A stretch of 11,371 bases of DNA from an uncultured Erysipelotrichaceae bacterium (GCA_902766675.1 CACXEN010000057.1:1-11371); one strand, 5' to 3'; positions 1-7,578 are shown, numbered from the stretch's first letter. Made by a program: numbers and translations. The notes: generated by a model from the sequence alone, not told the origin.

Positions 1-822
1 ATGGGATCTGGATTCTCTAGAAGATCTAGATCAAATACAGGACCAATGCAAGGTAATGACAGTTATATGCGTTTGGAAATACCATTTTTGGATGCATGTT
101 TTGGAATAAAGAAAACAATTAATATTTCTTATGATGAACCATGTGCTGCATGTAATGGTTTAGGTGCTGCATCCGCAAGTGATATTCAAACATGTCCTAC
201 TTGTAATGGTAGTGGATCTGTTCTCCAACAACAACGTACAGCCTTTGGTGTATTCCAAACACAAAGTGTATGTCCTGATTGTAATGGAAGTGGTAAGAAG
301 ATTAAAAAAGTATGTCCTAAATGTAAAGGAAAAGGACATAATCGTAAGAATGTGGATGTAGATGTAGATATTCCAGCTGGTATTAATACTGGTCAATCTT
401 TACGTATTCAAGGAAAAGGTGAAGCTGGAAGAAATGGTGGTCCTAATGGTGATTTATATATCGAAATTTTTGTGCAGCCACATAAACAATTTGAAAGAGA
501 TGGCAAAAACATCTATTTAGATGTACCACTTAGCTTTGTGGATGCAACAATTGGAACAAGCGTAGATATTCCTACAATTCATGGAGATGTCACGATGAAG
601 ATTCCTGCAGGTACACAAAATGGTAAACAATTTAGACTCAAAGGAAAAGGTGTAAAAGATATCCGTGGTGGTAAGCAAGGCGATCAAATTGTGACAATCA
701 ATTTAAAAGTGGATGAAGATTTATCAAAGAAAGAAAAAGAATTGTATAAACAACTGCAAGAAATGCAGGGCACAAAGAGCGGGGAAAGTATCTGGACTCG
801 CTTCAAGAAACAATTCTCTTAA
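1..822 (+). CDS. dnaJ: Chaperone DnaJ (Hsp40), 5' end cut by the window
   Basis: C-terminal 273 residues of DnaJ, the cytoplasmic co-chaperone that delivers unfolded clients to DnaK and stimulates its ATPase. Seen here: the tail of the Gly-rich linker (about 1-20), then four CxxCxGxG zinc-finger repeats starting at residues 48, 65, 91 and 105, which bind two zinc ions, then the two beta-sandwich client-binding domains and a charged C-terminal helix. The N-terminal J domain with its HPD motif is absent. Because the reading frame is open to base 1 and the visible part matches roughly residues 105-376 of a full-length DnaJ, the ATG at base 1 is almost certainly an internal Met and the gene continues upstream. 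clpB follows after 24 bases with no terminator between, so the two are probably cotranscribed. DnaK, DnaJ and ClpB cooperate in dissolving aggregates. Confidence 0.95.
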   Translation: MGSGFSRRSRSNTGPMQGNDSYMRLEIPFLDACFGIKKTINISYDEPCAACNGLGAASASDIQTCPTCNGSGSVLQQQRTAFGVFQTQSVCPDCNGSGKKIKKVCPKCKGKGHNRKNVDVDVDIPAGINTGQSLRIQGKGEAGRNGGPNGDLYIEIFVQPHKQFERDGKNIYLDVPLSFVDATIGTSVDIPTIHGDVTMKIPAGTQNGKQFRLKGKGVKDIRGGKQGDQIVTINLKVDEDLSKKEKELYKQLQEMQGTKSGESIWTRFKKQFS

Positions 823-846
823 TATCCTTCTTTAGGAGGCACAATC

Positions 847-3408
847 ATGAATATAGAAAAAATGACAGAACTATTGAAAATGGTTATTGTCCAAGCAGTA
901 GATAAAGCTAGGGCAAATAAGCATAGTGAAGTAAGTGCTGAGCATATCCTTTCTAGTGTTTTAGAAGAAGACACATTAGACACTTTATTTGAAAGATTAA
1001 ATATTAATAAAAATGAATTGAAGCAATTGGTGTCACAAATGTTGAAACAATTACCTGTATTTACAGAAAATGGGGAACCATCATTAAATATTTATGTTTC
1101 AAATGCATATCAAAATGCGCTGAAATATATGGAAAAACATCATGATACCTATATGTCTTGTGGCGCATTTATCGTTGGATTATTCGCAACGGATGCACCA
1201 ATTATTCAAACAATAAAAGAAAAATATCATATCACTTCACAAGATGTAGAAAGATGTGAAGATGACAGAAGAGGAGGTGTTACTATGGATGAATCAATGA
1301 ATGAGAGTCAAATAGACGCACTTGAAAAATATGGCCATGACATTGTAAAAGATGTTAGAGATGGTAAAATCGATCCGGTCATCGGAAGAGATGAAGAAAT
1401 TCATAGAATTATTGAAATACTTTCAAGAAAGACAAAAAATAATCCAGTATTAATTGGTGAACCTGGTGTAGGTAAAACAGCAATCGTAGAAGGTTTAGCA
1501 TGGCGTATTCATAATGGTGATGTACCAACTGGTTTAAAAGATAAAACATTAATTGAATTAGATATGGGTGCTTTAATAGCTGGTGCTAAATTTAGAGGTG
1601 AATTTGAAGAGCGTTTAAAAGGTGTTTTAAAACAAGTCCAAGAAGCAAATGGTAGAATCATCCTCTTTATTGATGAATTACATAATCTTGTTGGAGCTGG
1701 TAAAACAGAAGGTTCAATGGATGCAGCAAATCTATTAAAACCGATGTTAGCACGTGGTGAACTAAAATGTATTGGTGCGACTACTTTTGATGAATATAGA
1801 AAATATATTGAAAAAGATAGAGCACTAGAAAGACGTTTCCAAAAAGTAATGGTGGAAGAGCCAACGGTACAAGATACAATTAGTATCCTTCGTGGATTAA
1901 AAGAGCGCTTTGAATTACACCATGGCGTACAAATTAAAGATGAAGCTATTGTGGCTGCCGCAAATCTATCCAATCGATATATTACAGATCGTTATTTACC
2001 AGATAAAGCAATTGATTTAATTGATGAAGCATGTGCTAGTATCCGTGTAGAAATGGATTCTATGCCAAAAGATTTAGAAGAATTATCTAGAAGAATAATG
2101 ACACTTCAAATTGAAGAAGCTTCTCTAAAAGAAGATAATGATGCAAAGGCAAAAGAAAGATTGGAAATCATTCGTAATGAATTAGCGAATTTGAATGAAG
2201 AAAAAGAAAAGAAAGATTCTCTTTGGAAAATGGAAAAAGAGAAGATGGAAGGTATTAATCGATCTCGTGAAGAATTAGATATTGCTCGATTAAATCTTGC
2301 CCAAGCACAAAATGATGCAGATTATGAAAAAGCAGCGAAATTAAAATATGAAACGATTCCAAATCTAGAAAAAATCATACAAGAAGCAGATGCGAATAAA
2401 ATGAATATGATTCATAAAACTGTTGATGAAGATATGGTTGCGAAAGTTGTGTCTAGATGGACGCATATTGAAGTTGCGAAATTAATGAGCACTGAAAAAC
2501 AAAAATTCTTACATTTACAAGATTATTTAAAACAAAGAGTAATGGGACAAGATGAAGCATTAAAAGTTGTATCAGATGCAATTCTTCGCTCAAAAGCAAA
2601 CATACAAGATGAAACACGTCCACTAGGTTCATTCTTATTCTTAGGACCTACTGGTGTAGGTAAAACAGAAGTAGCGAAATCATTAGCTGAACAATTGTTT
2701 GATGATGAATCAAAGATTGTACGTATTGATATGAGTGAATATATGGAAAAGTTTAGTGTTTCTAGATTAATTGGAGCTCCTCCAGGATATGTTGGATATG
2801 AAGAAGGTGGTCAATTAACAGAAGCGGTAAGAAGAAATCCATATTCTATTGTGTTGTTAGATGAAATTGAAAAAGCTCATCCAGATGTATTCAATATCTT
2901 ATTACAGATTCTAGATGATGGAAGAATCACAGATTCAAAAGGTGTAACTGTAGATTTTAAAAATACAATTATCATCATGACTAGCAATTTAGGTAGTGAA
3001 TATGCATTTGAAGAGGATTTAAATGCCAGAGAAGATCACTATATGGAAGTTGTGAAGAAATATTTCAAACCTGAATTTGTGAATCGTATTGATGAGATTG
3101 TGGTATTTAATGCATTGAATCAAAATGTATTAACACAAATTGCGAATAAATTCTTACAAGAATTACGTAGTCGATTAGAAGATAAAGACATCTTATTAGA
3201 AGTTACGGATAATGCAATGCAAAGAATTATTCAAAATGGTGTTGATCCAATCTATGGTGCTAGACCGATGAAGCGTCATATTCAAAAAGAAGTTGAAACA
3301 GAGATTGCAAGAACAATTCTAGAAAATGATGATTTGGATGGTCGCACATTGATATTAGATGCGGATGAAAATGGATATCATATCAGCTTAAAAAATAATA
3401 TGTCTTAA
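847..3408 (+). CDS. clpB: ATP-dependent disaggregase ClpB (Hsp100)
   Basis: A hexameric AAA+ unfoldase that, with DnaK/DnaJ, pulls polypeptides out of aggregates in the cytoplasm. Order of parts: Clp N-domain (about 1-140), NBD1 with Walker A GEPGVGKT (204-211), Walker B ending FIDE (274-277) and pore loop [10 protein letters not shown] (248-257), a long coiled-coil middle domain (about 405-525) with the ClpB-type [18 protein letters not shown] segment, and NBD2 with Walker A GPTGVGKT (600-607), Walker B VLLDE (669-673), pore loop GYVGYEEGG (647-655) and sensor-2 GARP (804-807). The full-length middle domain, the 853-residue size and the lack of an IGF-type ClpP loop separate it from ClpC and ClpA. 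The start is supported by AGGAGG at 834-839, seven bases before the ATG. A second, equally good start signal lies inside the gene at codon 147. Confidence 0.97.
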   Translation: MNIEKMTELLKMVIVQAVDKARANKHSEVSAEHILSSVLEEDTLDTLFERLNINKNELKQLVSQMLKQLPVFTENGEPSLNIYVSNAYQNALKYMEKHHDTYMSCGAFIVGLFATDAPIIQTIKEKYHITSQDVERCEDDRRGGVTMDESMNESQIDALEKYGHDIVKDVRDGKIDPVIGRDEEIHRIIEILSRKTKNNPVLIGEPGVGKTAIVEGLAWRIHNGDVPTGLKDKTLIELDMGALIAGAKFRGEFEERLKGVLKQVQEANGRIILFIDELHNLVGAGKTEGSMDAANLLKPMLARGELKCIGATTFDEYRKYIEKDRALERRFQKVMVEEPTVQDTISILRGLKERFELHHGVQIKDEAIVAAANLSNRYITDRYLPDKAIDLIDEACASIRVEMDSMPKDLEELSRRIMTLQIEEASLKEDNDAKAKERLEIIRNELANLNEEKEKKDSLWKMEKEKMEGINRSREELDIARLNLAQAQNDADYEKAAKLKYETIPNLEKIIQEADANKMNMIHKTVDEDMVAKVVSRWTHIEVAKLMSTEKQKFLHLQDYLKQRVMGQDEALKVVSDAILRSKANIQDETRPLGSFLFLGPTGVGKTEVAKSLAEQLFDDESKIVRIDMSEYMEKFSVSRLIGAPPGYVGYEEGGQLTEAVRRNPYSIVLLDEIEKAHPDVFNILLQILDDGRITDSKGVTVDFKNTIIIMTSNLGSEYAFEEDLNAREDHYMEVVKKYFKPEFVNRIDEIVVFNALNQNVLTQIANKFLQELRSRLEDKDILLEVTDNAMQRIIQNGVDPIYGARPMKRHIQKEVETEIARTILENDDLDGRTLILDADENGYHISLKNNMS
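1272..1287 (+). promoter_or_regulatory. Internal Shine-Dalgarno and in-frame ATG in clpB (short ClpB form)
   Basis: AGGAGGTG (1272-1279) is a perfect anti-SD complement. Seven bases separate AGGAGG from an ATG at 1285, which is in frame as codon 147 of ClpB. Initiation here would make a 707-residue ClpB lacking only the N-domain. E. coli ClpB is known to be made in two forms by internal initiation at codon 149. The position match here is an inference from alignment by eye. Confidence 0.65.
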
Positions 3409-3445
3409 AAAAGGATACTGATGTTTAATCATCAGTATCCTTTTT
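3408..3445. terminator. Bidirectional intrinsic terminator between convergent genes
   Basis: A perfect 16-bp inverted repeat (3408-3423 with 3430-3445) around a 6-base loop. The stem core GGATACTGATG is flanked by A and T runs, so either transcript ends in a GC-containing hairpin followed by U residues. On the plus strand it starts at the last base of the clpB stop codon. On the minus strand the left arm is made by the final codons of the converging gene, whose stop lies in the loop. Confidence 0.9.
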
Positions 3446-3775
3446 CATTAAGTCTTCTATTGTGAAATCAAAATCATCTAATAGACTTTTCTCATACAAT
3501 TCTTCTAGCTTGATATCATTATCTTCATTAGATTCTTCAAAGCCTACAATCGGTATTTTTGTGGTATCTTCTCGATTTACTTCTTTGATTTCTATAATAT
3601 TACTGATATAGATTTCAGAATATAGTAGCCCATTTAGCAATATCACTTTAATATCTGTATCATCATTTGCGTCAAAATCCTCTGGATTAGAAATATATCC
3701 TGAGTCTAATGTCCCATCTTGTAGTTTTACTAATACGAATTTATTTAAATAAGGTAAAAAATCTTTTTGCTTCAT
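3425..3775 (-). CDS. Hypothetical acidic protein with LSm-like N-terminal domain
   Basis: 116 residues, soluble, strongly acidic towards the C-terminus, with no signal peptide or membrane segment. I do not recognise a named family. Residues about 7-67 resemble an Sm/LSm or SH3-like beta barrel: residues 13-28 follow the Sm1 spacing (alternating hydrophobics, then D20-G21, then G26), and residues 50-65 (YSEIYISNIIEIKEV) could be the closing Sm2-like strands. The tail from about 78 is rich in Asp and Glu and probably flexible. The start is the only in-frame Met before residue 109. It has no Shine-Dalgarno, and an extended -10 box lies only seven bases upstream, so translation is probably leaderless. 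The last codons form one arm of the terminator shared with clpB. An RNA-binding role would be pure inference from the fold guess. Confidence 0.8.
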   Translation of the reverse strand: MKQKDFLPYLNKFVLVKLQDGTLDSGYISNPEDFDANDDTDIKVILLNGLLYSEIYISNIIEIKEVNREDTTKIPIVGFEESNEDNDIKLEELYEKSLLDDFDFTIEDLMKKDTDD

Positions 3776-3782
3776 ATGAACT

Positions 3783-3791
3783 ATTATACCA
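3783..3791 (-). promoter_or_regulatory. Extended -10 promoter of the LSm-like gene
   Basis: On the minus strand TATAAT (3788-3783) is preceded by TGG, giving the extended -10 form TGnTATAAT. The -35 is weak: TTATCA, 18 bases upstream (3812-3807). The expected transcription start is at about 3777-3775, which is 0-2 bases before the ATG, so there is no room for a ribosome-binding site. Confidence 0.6.
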
Positions 3792-3806
3792 AAAACATTC
3801 TGAAAT

Positions 3807-3815
3807 TGATAAAAT
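3807..3815 (+). promoter_or_regulatory. Probable extended -10 promoter of the four-gene operon
   Basis: TGATAAAAT is an extended -10 (TGnTAAAAT, five of six bases of the hexamer) without a clear -35. The start of transcription would be near 3822, leaving a leader of about 16 bases that holds the AGAAGGTG ribosome site (3823-3830) before the ATG at 3838. It lies back to back with the minus-strand promoter in a 62-base gap. Confidence 0.45.
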
Positions 3816-3837
3816 GGAAGGCAGAAGGTGAATACGT

Positions 3838-4323
3838 ATGACAGATGGATTTAATTATTTAATGATTGCAGTTTTTCTAGGACTTGCAGGATATATGGGA
3901 TACAGACATTTTACGAATATGAAGAAAGTGCTGATTAAAGATCGCCAACAAAAATCAATTCGTATTTTAGTAGTCGTTATGGGATTTCTTGTAGCATCAG
4001 CTACGATATTAAATATTTCTAGGAATAATGTATTTGATTATATTCGTACAATTCTATTGGTATTTGTGATTGCATTCTTTTATGCAATGCATGATGGCAT
4101 AGGAAATGAAGGTGTAGTCGCATATAGTAGGTTTTATGCATATCGTGATATTGTGGCATATGATTATATAAAAGATAATGAGACAACTACGATATTTATT
4201 GAAACAGAAGGAAATAAAAAAGATATAAAAAGAGTGGTATTTAATGCGAGTGATAGTGAAGGTGTATTAAAACTTCTAAAAGATAATATTGGAAAAAAAT
4301 ATAAGAGGATGAAGAAAAACTAA
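3838..4323 (+). CDS. Small membrane protein with DUF5673-like cytoplasmic tail
   Basis: 161 residues. Three hydrophobic helices are visible at about 6-23, 41-60 and 68-84, followed by a soluble C-terminal domain of alternating strands and one final amphipathic helix (about 86-157). The pattern 'new strand, Tyr-Arg-Asp-Ile, short strands, C-terminal Leu-rich helix' resembles the DUF5673/PH-like tails found on small Firmicute membrane proteins. This is a family impression, not a firm match. Function is unknown. Start chosen at ATG 3838 because AGAAGGTG ends seven bases before it. It is the first gene of a tight operon: its stop TAA shares one base with the ATG of the HAD gene (TAATG), so translation of the two is likely coupled. 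Confidence 0.85.
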   Translation: MTDGFNYLMIAVFLGLAGYMGYRHFTNMKKVLIKDRQQKSIRILVVVMGFLVASATILNISRNNVFDYIRTILLVFVIAFFYAMHDGIGNEGVVAYSRFYAYRDIVAYDYIKDNETTTIFIETEGNKKDIKRVVFNASDSEGVLKLLKDNIGKKYKRMKKN

Positions 4324-4952
4324 TGAAATATATTGTATGGGATTTTAATGGCACAATCATTGATGATGCATCTTTATGCTTAAGTATAGAGAATTACATG
4401 TTAAAAGAAAGAAATATGAAAACCGATTATTCTCTTGCTTGGTATAAAGATAATTTTTGTTTTCCTGTATACGATTATTACTTAAAGCTAGGATATACAT
4501 TTACAGATGAAACATATGATGAAATGGCAGATGAATTTAACTTGTTGTATAACCAAAGATTTCATGAATGTAAATTACATGAGGGATTTATTGAAACAAT
4601 TCAAAAGGCAATCGATAAAGGATATAAGAATATTATTTTATCTGCTTCACATAAAGAAAATCTAATTCGACAAGTGGATTCTTTAGGAATCACACAATAC
4701 TTTGAAGAATTAATCGGTATTGATGATTATTTGGCTGGATCTAAAACATATCATGCAAAAAAATGGTTTGCGCAAAATGCGATTGATCCAAGAGATTGTA
4801 TATTAATTGGTGATTCAACGCATGATGCAGATACTGCTAAAGCATTAGGTATTGAAAAATGCTTCCTTGTATCATTTGGTCATCAATCTCATAAAGTTCT
4901 AAAGGACTATGGTGACTTAGTGGTAGATAGTTTTGAAGAAATAGAATTATAA
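4323..4952 (+). CDS. HAD-superfamily hydrolase, phosphoglycolate-phosphatase-like, DxN motif variant
   Basis: 209-residue cytoplasmic HAD hydrolase with a C1-type helical cap (about 18-85). Motif I is WDFNGT with the nucleophile Asp7, but the usual second Asp is Asn9. Motif II is the Ser of IILSAS (about 107), motif III probably Lys141 or Lys146, and motif IV is IGDSTHDAD (162-170) with the Mg-binding Asp164 and Asp168. Family members remove phosphate from small metabolites. The second motif I Asp normally acts as general acid/base, so Asn may slow or change the reaction, although DWNGT/DFNGT variants are known among bacterial HAD proteins. The substrate cannot be told from sequence. Its ATG overlaps the preceding stop by one base, and the nearest SD (AAGAGG, 4303-4308) is 14 bases away, consistent with translational coupling. 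Confidence 0.88.
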   Translation: MKYIVWDFNGTIIDDASLCLSIENYMLKERNMKTDYSLAWYKDNFCFPVYDYYLKLGYTFTDETYDEMADEFNLLYNQRFHECKLHEGFIETIQKAIDKGYKNIILSASHKENLIRQVDSLGITQYFEELIGIDDYLAGSKTYHAKKWFAQNAIDPRDCILIGDSTHDADTAKALGIEKCFLVSFGHQSHKVLKDYGDLVVDSFEEIEL

Positions 4953-4961
4953 AGGATAAAT

Positions 4962-6092
4962 ATGTCAGATATAAATGAATACTTAAAATGGCGTGGTGAT
5001 ATCACATTTGATTATGATCCATTCAATGAAGTGGATAGTTTAATATTGTCAGAATTGGCATATTGTGATTTTGATCATGTCGTTTTAGAAGATGATGAGC
5101 CAACAGAATTAAAAACAATTCGCAAACGATATTTTAGAGTACATGATAGGGAAGAAGTAAAAAAGAGAACTGTGTTCAATGGCTGGACACCTTTATTGCT
5201 GGATTCTTTATATGAATCAAAACGATTTGAAAATTTAAAAATAGGATATTTTGTGAATCGAAAAGAAGATGAGAAGGATGAACAGTTTAGTGCTGTTACT
5301 TTTGAATTGAATGATCAATTTCGCTATGTCGCATTTAGAGGAACAGACAATTCTGTAACAGGATGGAAAGAAGATTTACTTTTCTCATATAAAAGTGGTA
5401 CACCTGGACAACTTGCGGCTAGAGATTATCTAAATCATTATTGTAAAGACTATGATGGCATTTTACATGTTGGAGGACACTCCAAAGGTGGAAATCTTGC
5501 GGTTTATTCTGCAGCTTTTTGTGAAAAAAGTATTCAAGATAAGATCACTGATATTTGGTCAAATGATGGACCTGGCTTTTTACAGGAAACAATTGAATCA
5601 ATAGAATATCAAAGAATTAAGAATCGTATTCATAGCTATATTCCAAGATCTAGTATTATTGGATTATTAATGAATAATGATGTTGATCATTGCATCATCC
5701 AAAGCACTGGAAAAGGTGCTTATCAACATAATGCTTTGACATGGGTAGTAGAAAAGAATCATTTTGTTCGAGCAGAAGAATTTAGTAATGGAAATTTGTT
5801 TTTGGATAAAACAATTGAGCATTGGTTAGATGGTTTAGAAGATGAAGATAAAGAGGAATTCTTAGAATATGTATTTAGTATTCTTGATGCACCAGGTGAT
5901 GATTATATCGAAGAGATTAAACAACATGGTTTAAAATCTGCTAGAGATATGTTTAAAGCAGGCACATCCATCAATAAAGAACAACTACAAAAAATCGCAA
6001 AAGTTGTAGGGCATTTTATCGCAAGTGGAAGTTCTACAATCTTTGACTCTTTAAAAAATGTTGGAAATACGGATAAAGATAAAAAGAATTGA
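4962..6092 (+). CDS. Mbeg1-like (DUF2974) alpha/beta-hydrolase, lipase-like
   Basis: 376 residues, no signal peptide, so probably cytoplasmic. The N-terminus (YLKWRGD, then DPFNEVDSLILSEL at 19-32) is typical of the DUF2974/Mbeg1-like family. The core has a class-3 lipase layout: VAFRGTD (123-129) near the oxyanion site, the nucleophile elbow GGHSKGG (171-177) with Ser174, a likely acid Asp202 in SNDGPGF, and a likely catalytic His256 in YQHNALTW. The C-terminal 100 residues are helical and acidic. The class acts on ester bonds, probably of lipids. The actual substrate is not established. It begins nine bases after the HAD stop, with AAAGGA (4951-4956) overlapping that stop codon, and it is followed by a lysoplasmalogenase-type gene, which hints at lipid turnover. 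Confidence 0.88.
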   Translation: MSDINEYLKWRGDITFDYDPFNEVDSLILSELAYCDFDHVVLEDDEPTELKTIRKRYFRVHDREEVKKRTVFNGWTPLLLDSLYESKRFENLKIGYFVNRKEDEKDEQFSAVTFELNDQFRYVAFRGTDNSVTGWKEDLLFSYKSGTPGQLAARDYLNHYCKDYDGILHVGGHSKGGNLAVYSAAFCEKSIQDKITDIWSNDGPGFLQETIESIEYQRIKNRIHSYIPRSSIIGLLMNNDVDHCIIQSTGKGAYQHNALTWVVEKNHFVRAEEFSNGNLFLDKTIEHWLDGLEDEDKEEFLEYVFSILDAPGDDYIEEIKQHGLKSARDMFKAGTSINKEQLQKIAKVVGHFIASGSSTIFDSLKNVGNTDKDKKN

Positions 6093-6107
6093 ATTATAAT
6101 GTGAATA

Positions 6108-6118
6108 GAGGGTATATG
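6108..6118 (+). promoter_or_regulatory. Ribosome site deciding the yhhN start
   Basis: GAGG (6108-6111) lies four bases before ATG 6116. The alternative TTG at 6089, nine codons earlier, overlaps the previous stop (TTGA) but has no Shine-Dalgarno. The ATG is preferred, though coupling from the upstream stop keeps the TTG possible. Confidence 0.5.
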
Positions 6119-6778
6119 CGCTATATATTTTTCATAATATATTTATTCGTTGTAGGACTACATTTAAAAGATAGTTTTTATGATGATAAAAAAGCAAGGA
6201 ATCGTACCAAACCATTTCTAATGATTACGCTGATTCTTTATTATGTCTTTTCTATGCATACGATGGATTATTTATTACTATTTGCGCTTATTGCTTTTTG
6301 GCTAGGTGATTTATTATTAATTCCAAAAGGGAATAAGTGGTTTATATTAGGTGGTATTTCATTTCTTATTGGCCATATATATCTTGTATTTGTGTATATG
6401 CGTAGAATTAATTTCCAAAATATAAATGTCTTTGTGGTTTTAATGATTGCGCTATTATACTTTTATATTTCAAAAAGAATCATTACTAGTATCAAAAAGA
6501 ATATTTCAAATAAGATGTATATTGGAATGCTTGTATATTTGATATGTAATGGATTAATGAATATCTTTGCGTTCTTGCAATATTTTTCTAATTGGCATTA
6601 TGCAGAGTTAATTGCACTAATAGGTGCTATATTATTCTTTATGTCTGATTGTGCATTATTTTTGGTGCGTTATCATAGCGATAAAAATATTATTTATAAG
6701 CGTCATTTTACAGTCATGTTTTTATATACATTATCTATTCTTTTAATTACACAAAGTATTATTCTATTAACACCTTGA
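6116..6778 (+). CDS. YhhN/TMEM86 family lysoplasmalogenase-like membrane protein
   Basis: A polytopic inner-membrane protein of 220 residues from ATG 6116, with about seven or eight hydrophobic helices. Family marks are the LGDLLL segment (Asp at 65), a following G-x2-FLIGH segment (His at 87), FFMSDCALF (Asp178) and a last helix with Tyr and Gln (FLYTLSILLITQS). The two membrane aspartates and the His correspond to conserved positions of YhhN and TMEM86. Characterised TMEM86 proteins hydrolyse the vinyl-ether bond of lysoplasmalogens to a fatty aldehyde and a glycerophospho head group. Bacterial YhhN members are mostly assigned by homology. It is the last gene of the operon and ends at the hairpin at 6807. 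Start: a TTG at 6089 would add nine residues and overlap the previous stop. Confidence 0.8.
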   Translation: MRYIFFIIYLFVVGLHLKDSFYDDKKARNRTKPFLMITLILYYVFSMHTMDYLLLFALIAFWLGDLLLIPKGNKWFILGGISFLIGHIYLVFVYMRRINFQNINVFVVLMIALLYFYISKRIITSIKKNISNKMYIGMLVYLICNGLMNIFAFLQYFSNWHYAELIALIGAILFFMSDCALFLVRYHSDKNIIYKRHFTVMFLYTLSILLITQSIILLTP

Positions 6779-6806
6779 TGGAAATAATTTCTTTTATTAA
6801 AAAATG

Positions 6807-6835
6807 AAAAATGAGCTTTTATTTAGCTCACTTTT
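6807..6835. terminator. Bidirectional hairpin between yhhN-like and channel genes
   Basis: TGAGCT (6812-6817) pairs with AGCTCA (6825-6830) around a 7-base loop. Past one A/C mismatch the stem extends by four A-T pairs (6807-6810 with 6832-6835). T runs follow the stem on both strands, so it can end both converging transcripts. It overlaps the stop codon of the channel gene. It is weaker than the hairpin after clpB. Confidence 0.65.
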
Positions 6836-7574
6836 ATTGATTGTTTTGATTTTTTTCTTTTTGTAGTTCATCTAGATATCCAGCAGTCACAATACCAGCA
6901 GGTAATGCGACAATCGCAATTCCAAATATAGAGGAAGCCATTGCGATGAATCTACCAATTGTGGTAACTGGATATAGATCACCATATCCAACTGTTGTTA
7001 AACTGATTGTTGCCCAATATACAGCATCAAAGAAAGTTTCAAATGAATCTGGCTCTACATTATAGATAACCATTGCGGATACTAAAATATATCCTATGGA
7101 TAGTGTACATACTGTTAATAGCGGACGCTTTTGTTTTTTGAAAACATTCATAATCATGATTGCGGATTTTGAATATCTTAAAATCTTACCGGCTCTAAAT
7201 ACACGTAATACTTTCGCTGCTCGAAAGGAACGTAAAATATTCATGCCAGGAATCAATAGTGGTAAAGATGGTAACGTGGACAACAAATCTATAATTGCCA
7301 TAAATGTAAATGGATAGATCAAAAAAGATAATGCGCCTTTATTTAATCTGATATCTGATGTAAACCAACGCATTGCATAATCAAATAAGAAGACAAGTAC
7401 TGTTGCGACTTCAATTGCGATTAAAAGTGGTGTCTCATTTTTAAATATCAATGGTAGAAGGCTGATTGCTATAACAATCATCATGAAAATGTCATAGATA
7501 TCAGCATTCTTTTCACCATCACCGGTTGTATCTGTGTAATAAATTAAGTGGTATAGTTTTTCACGTATATTCAT
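6834..7574 (-). CDS. Voltage-gated potassium channel, six-helix Kv type
   Basis: 246 residues from ATG 7574, an integral membrane K+ channel subunit expected to form tetramers. S1 (about 26-44), S2 (50-71) and S3 (91-102) precede an S4 voltage sensor with a positive residue at every third position: R115, R118, K121, R124, R127, K130, R133. S5 (151-173) leads to a pore helix and the selectivity filter TTVGYGD (193-199), then S6 (206-234) with VALPAGI. The C-terminus is short, without an RCK or cyclic-nucleotide domain, so voltage is the likely gate. Start: the frame is open to ATG 7652, but that start would overlap the divergent nitroreductase gene and lie upstream of the predicted promoter, while 7574 gives a 19-base leader. 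No strong Shine-Dalgarno is seen at either. Confidence 0.92.
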   Translation of the reverse strand: MNIREKLYHLIYYTDTTGDGEKNADIYDIFMMIVIAISLLPLIFKNETPLLIAIEVATVLVFLFDYAMRWFTSDIRLNKGALSFLIYPFTFMAIIDLLSTLPSLPLLIPGMNILRSFRAAKVLRVFRAGKILRYSKSAIMIMNVFKKQKRPLLTVCTLSIGYILVSAMVIYNVEPDSFETFFDAVYWATISLTTVGYGDLYPVTTIGRFIAMASSIFGIAIVALPAGIVTAGYLDELQKEKNQNNQ

Positions 7575-7578
7575 ATAT

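Noticed and set aside
1..3. ATG at base 1 as the true dnaJ start
   Set aside because: A DnaJ without its J domain would be unusual, and the visible part begins exactly in the Gly-rich linker. The window edge explains it better.
1509..1973. Minus-strand open frame of 154 codons inside clpB
   Set aside because: It mirrors the conserved NBD1 codons, has no recognisable domain and no ribosome site. It is a shadow of clpB.
847..3408. ClpC or ClpA instead of ClpB
   Set aside because: The long middle domain with the ClpB-specific segment and the missing ClpP-docking loop favour ClpB.
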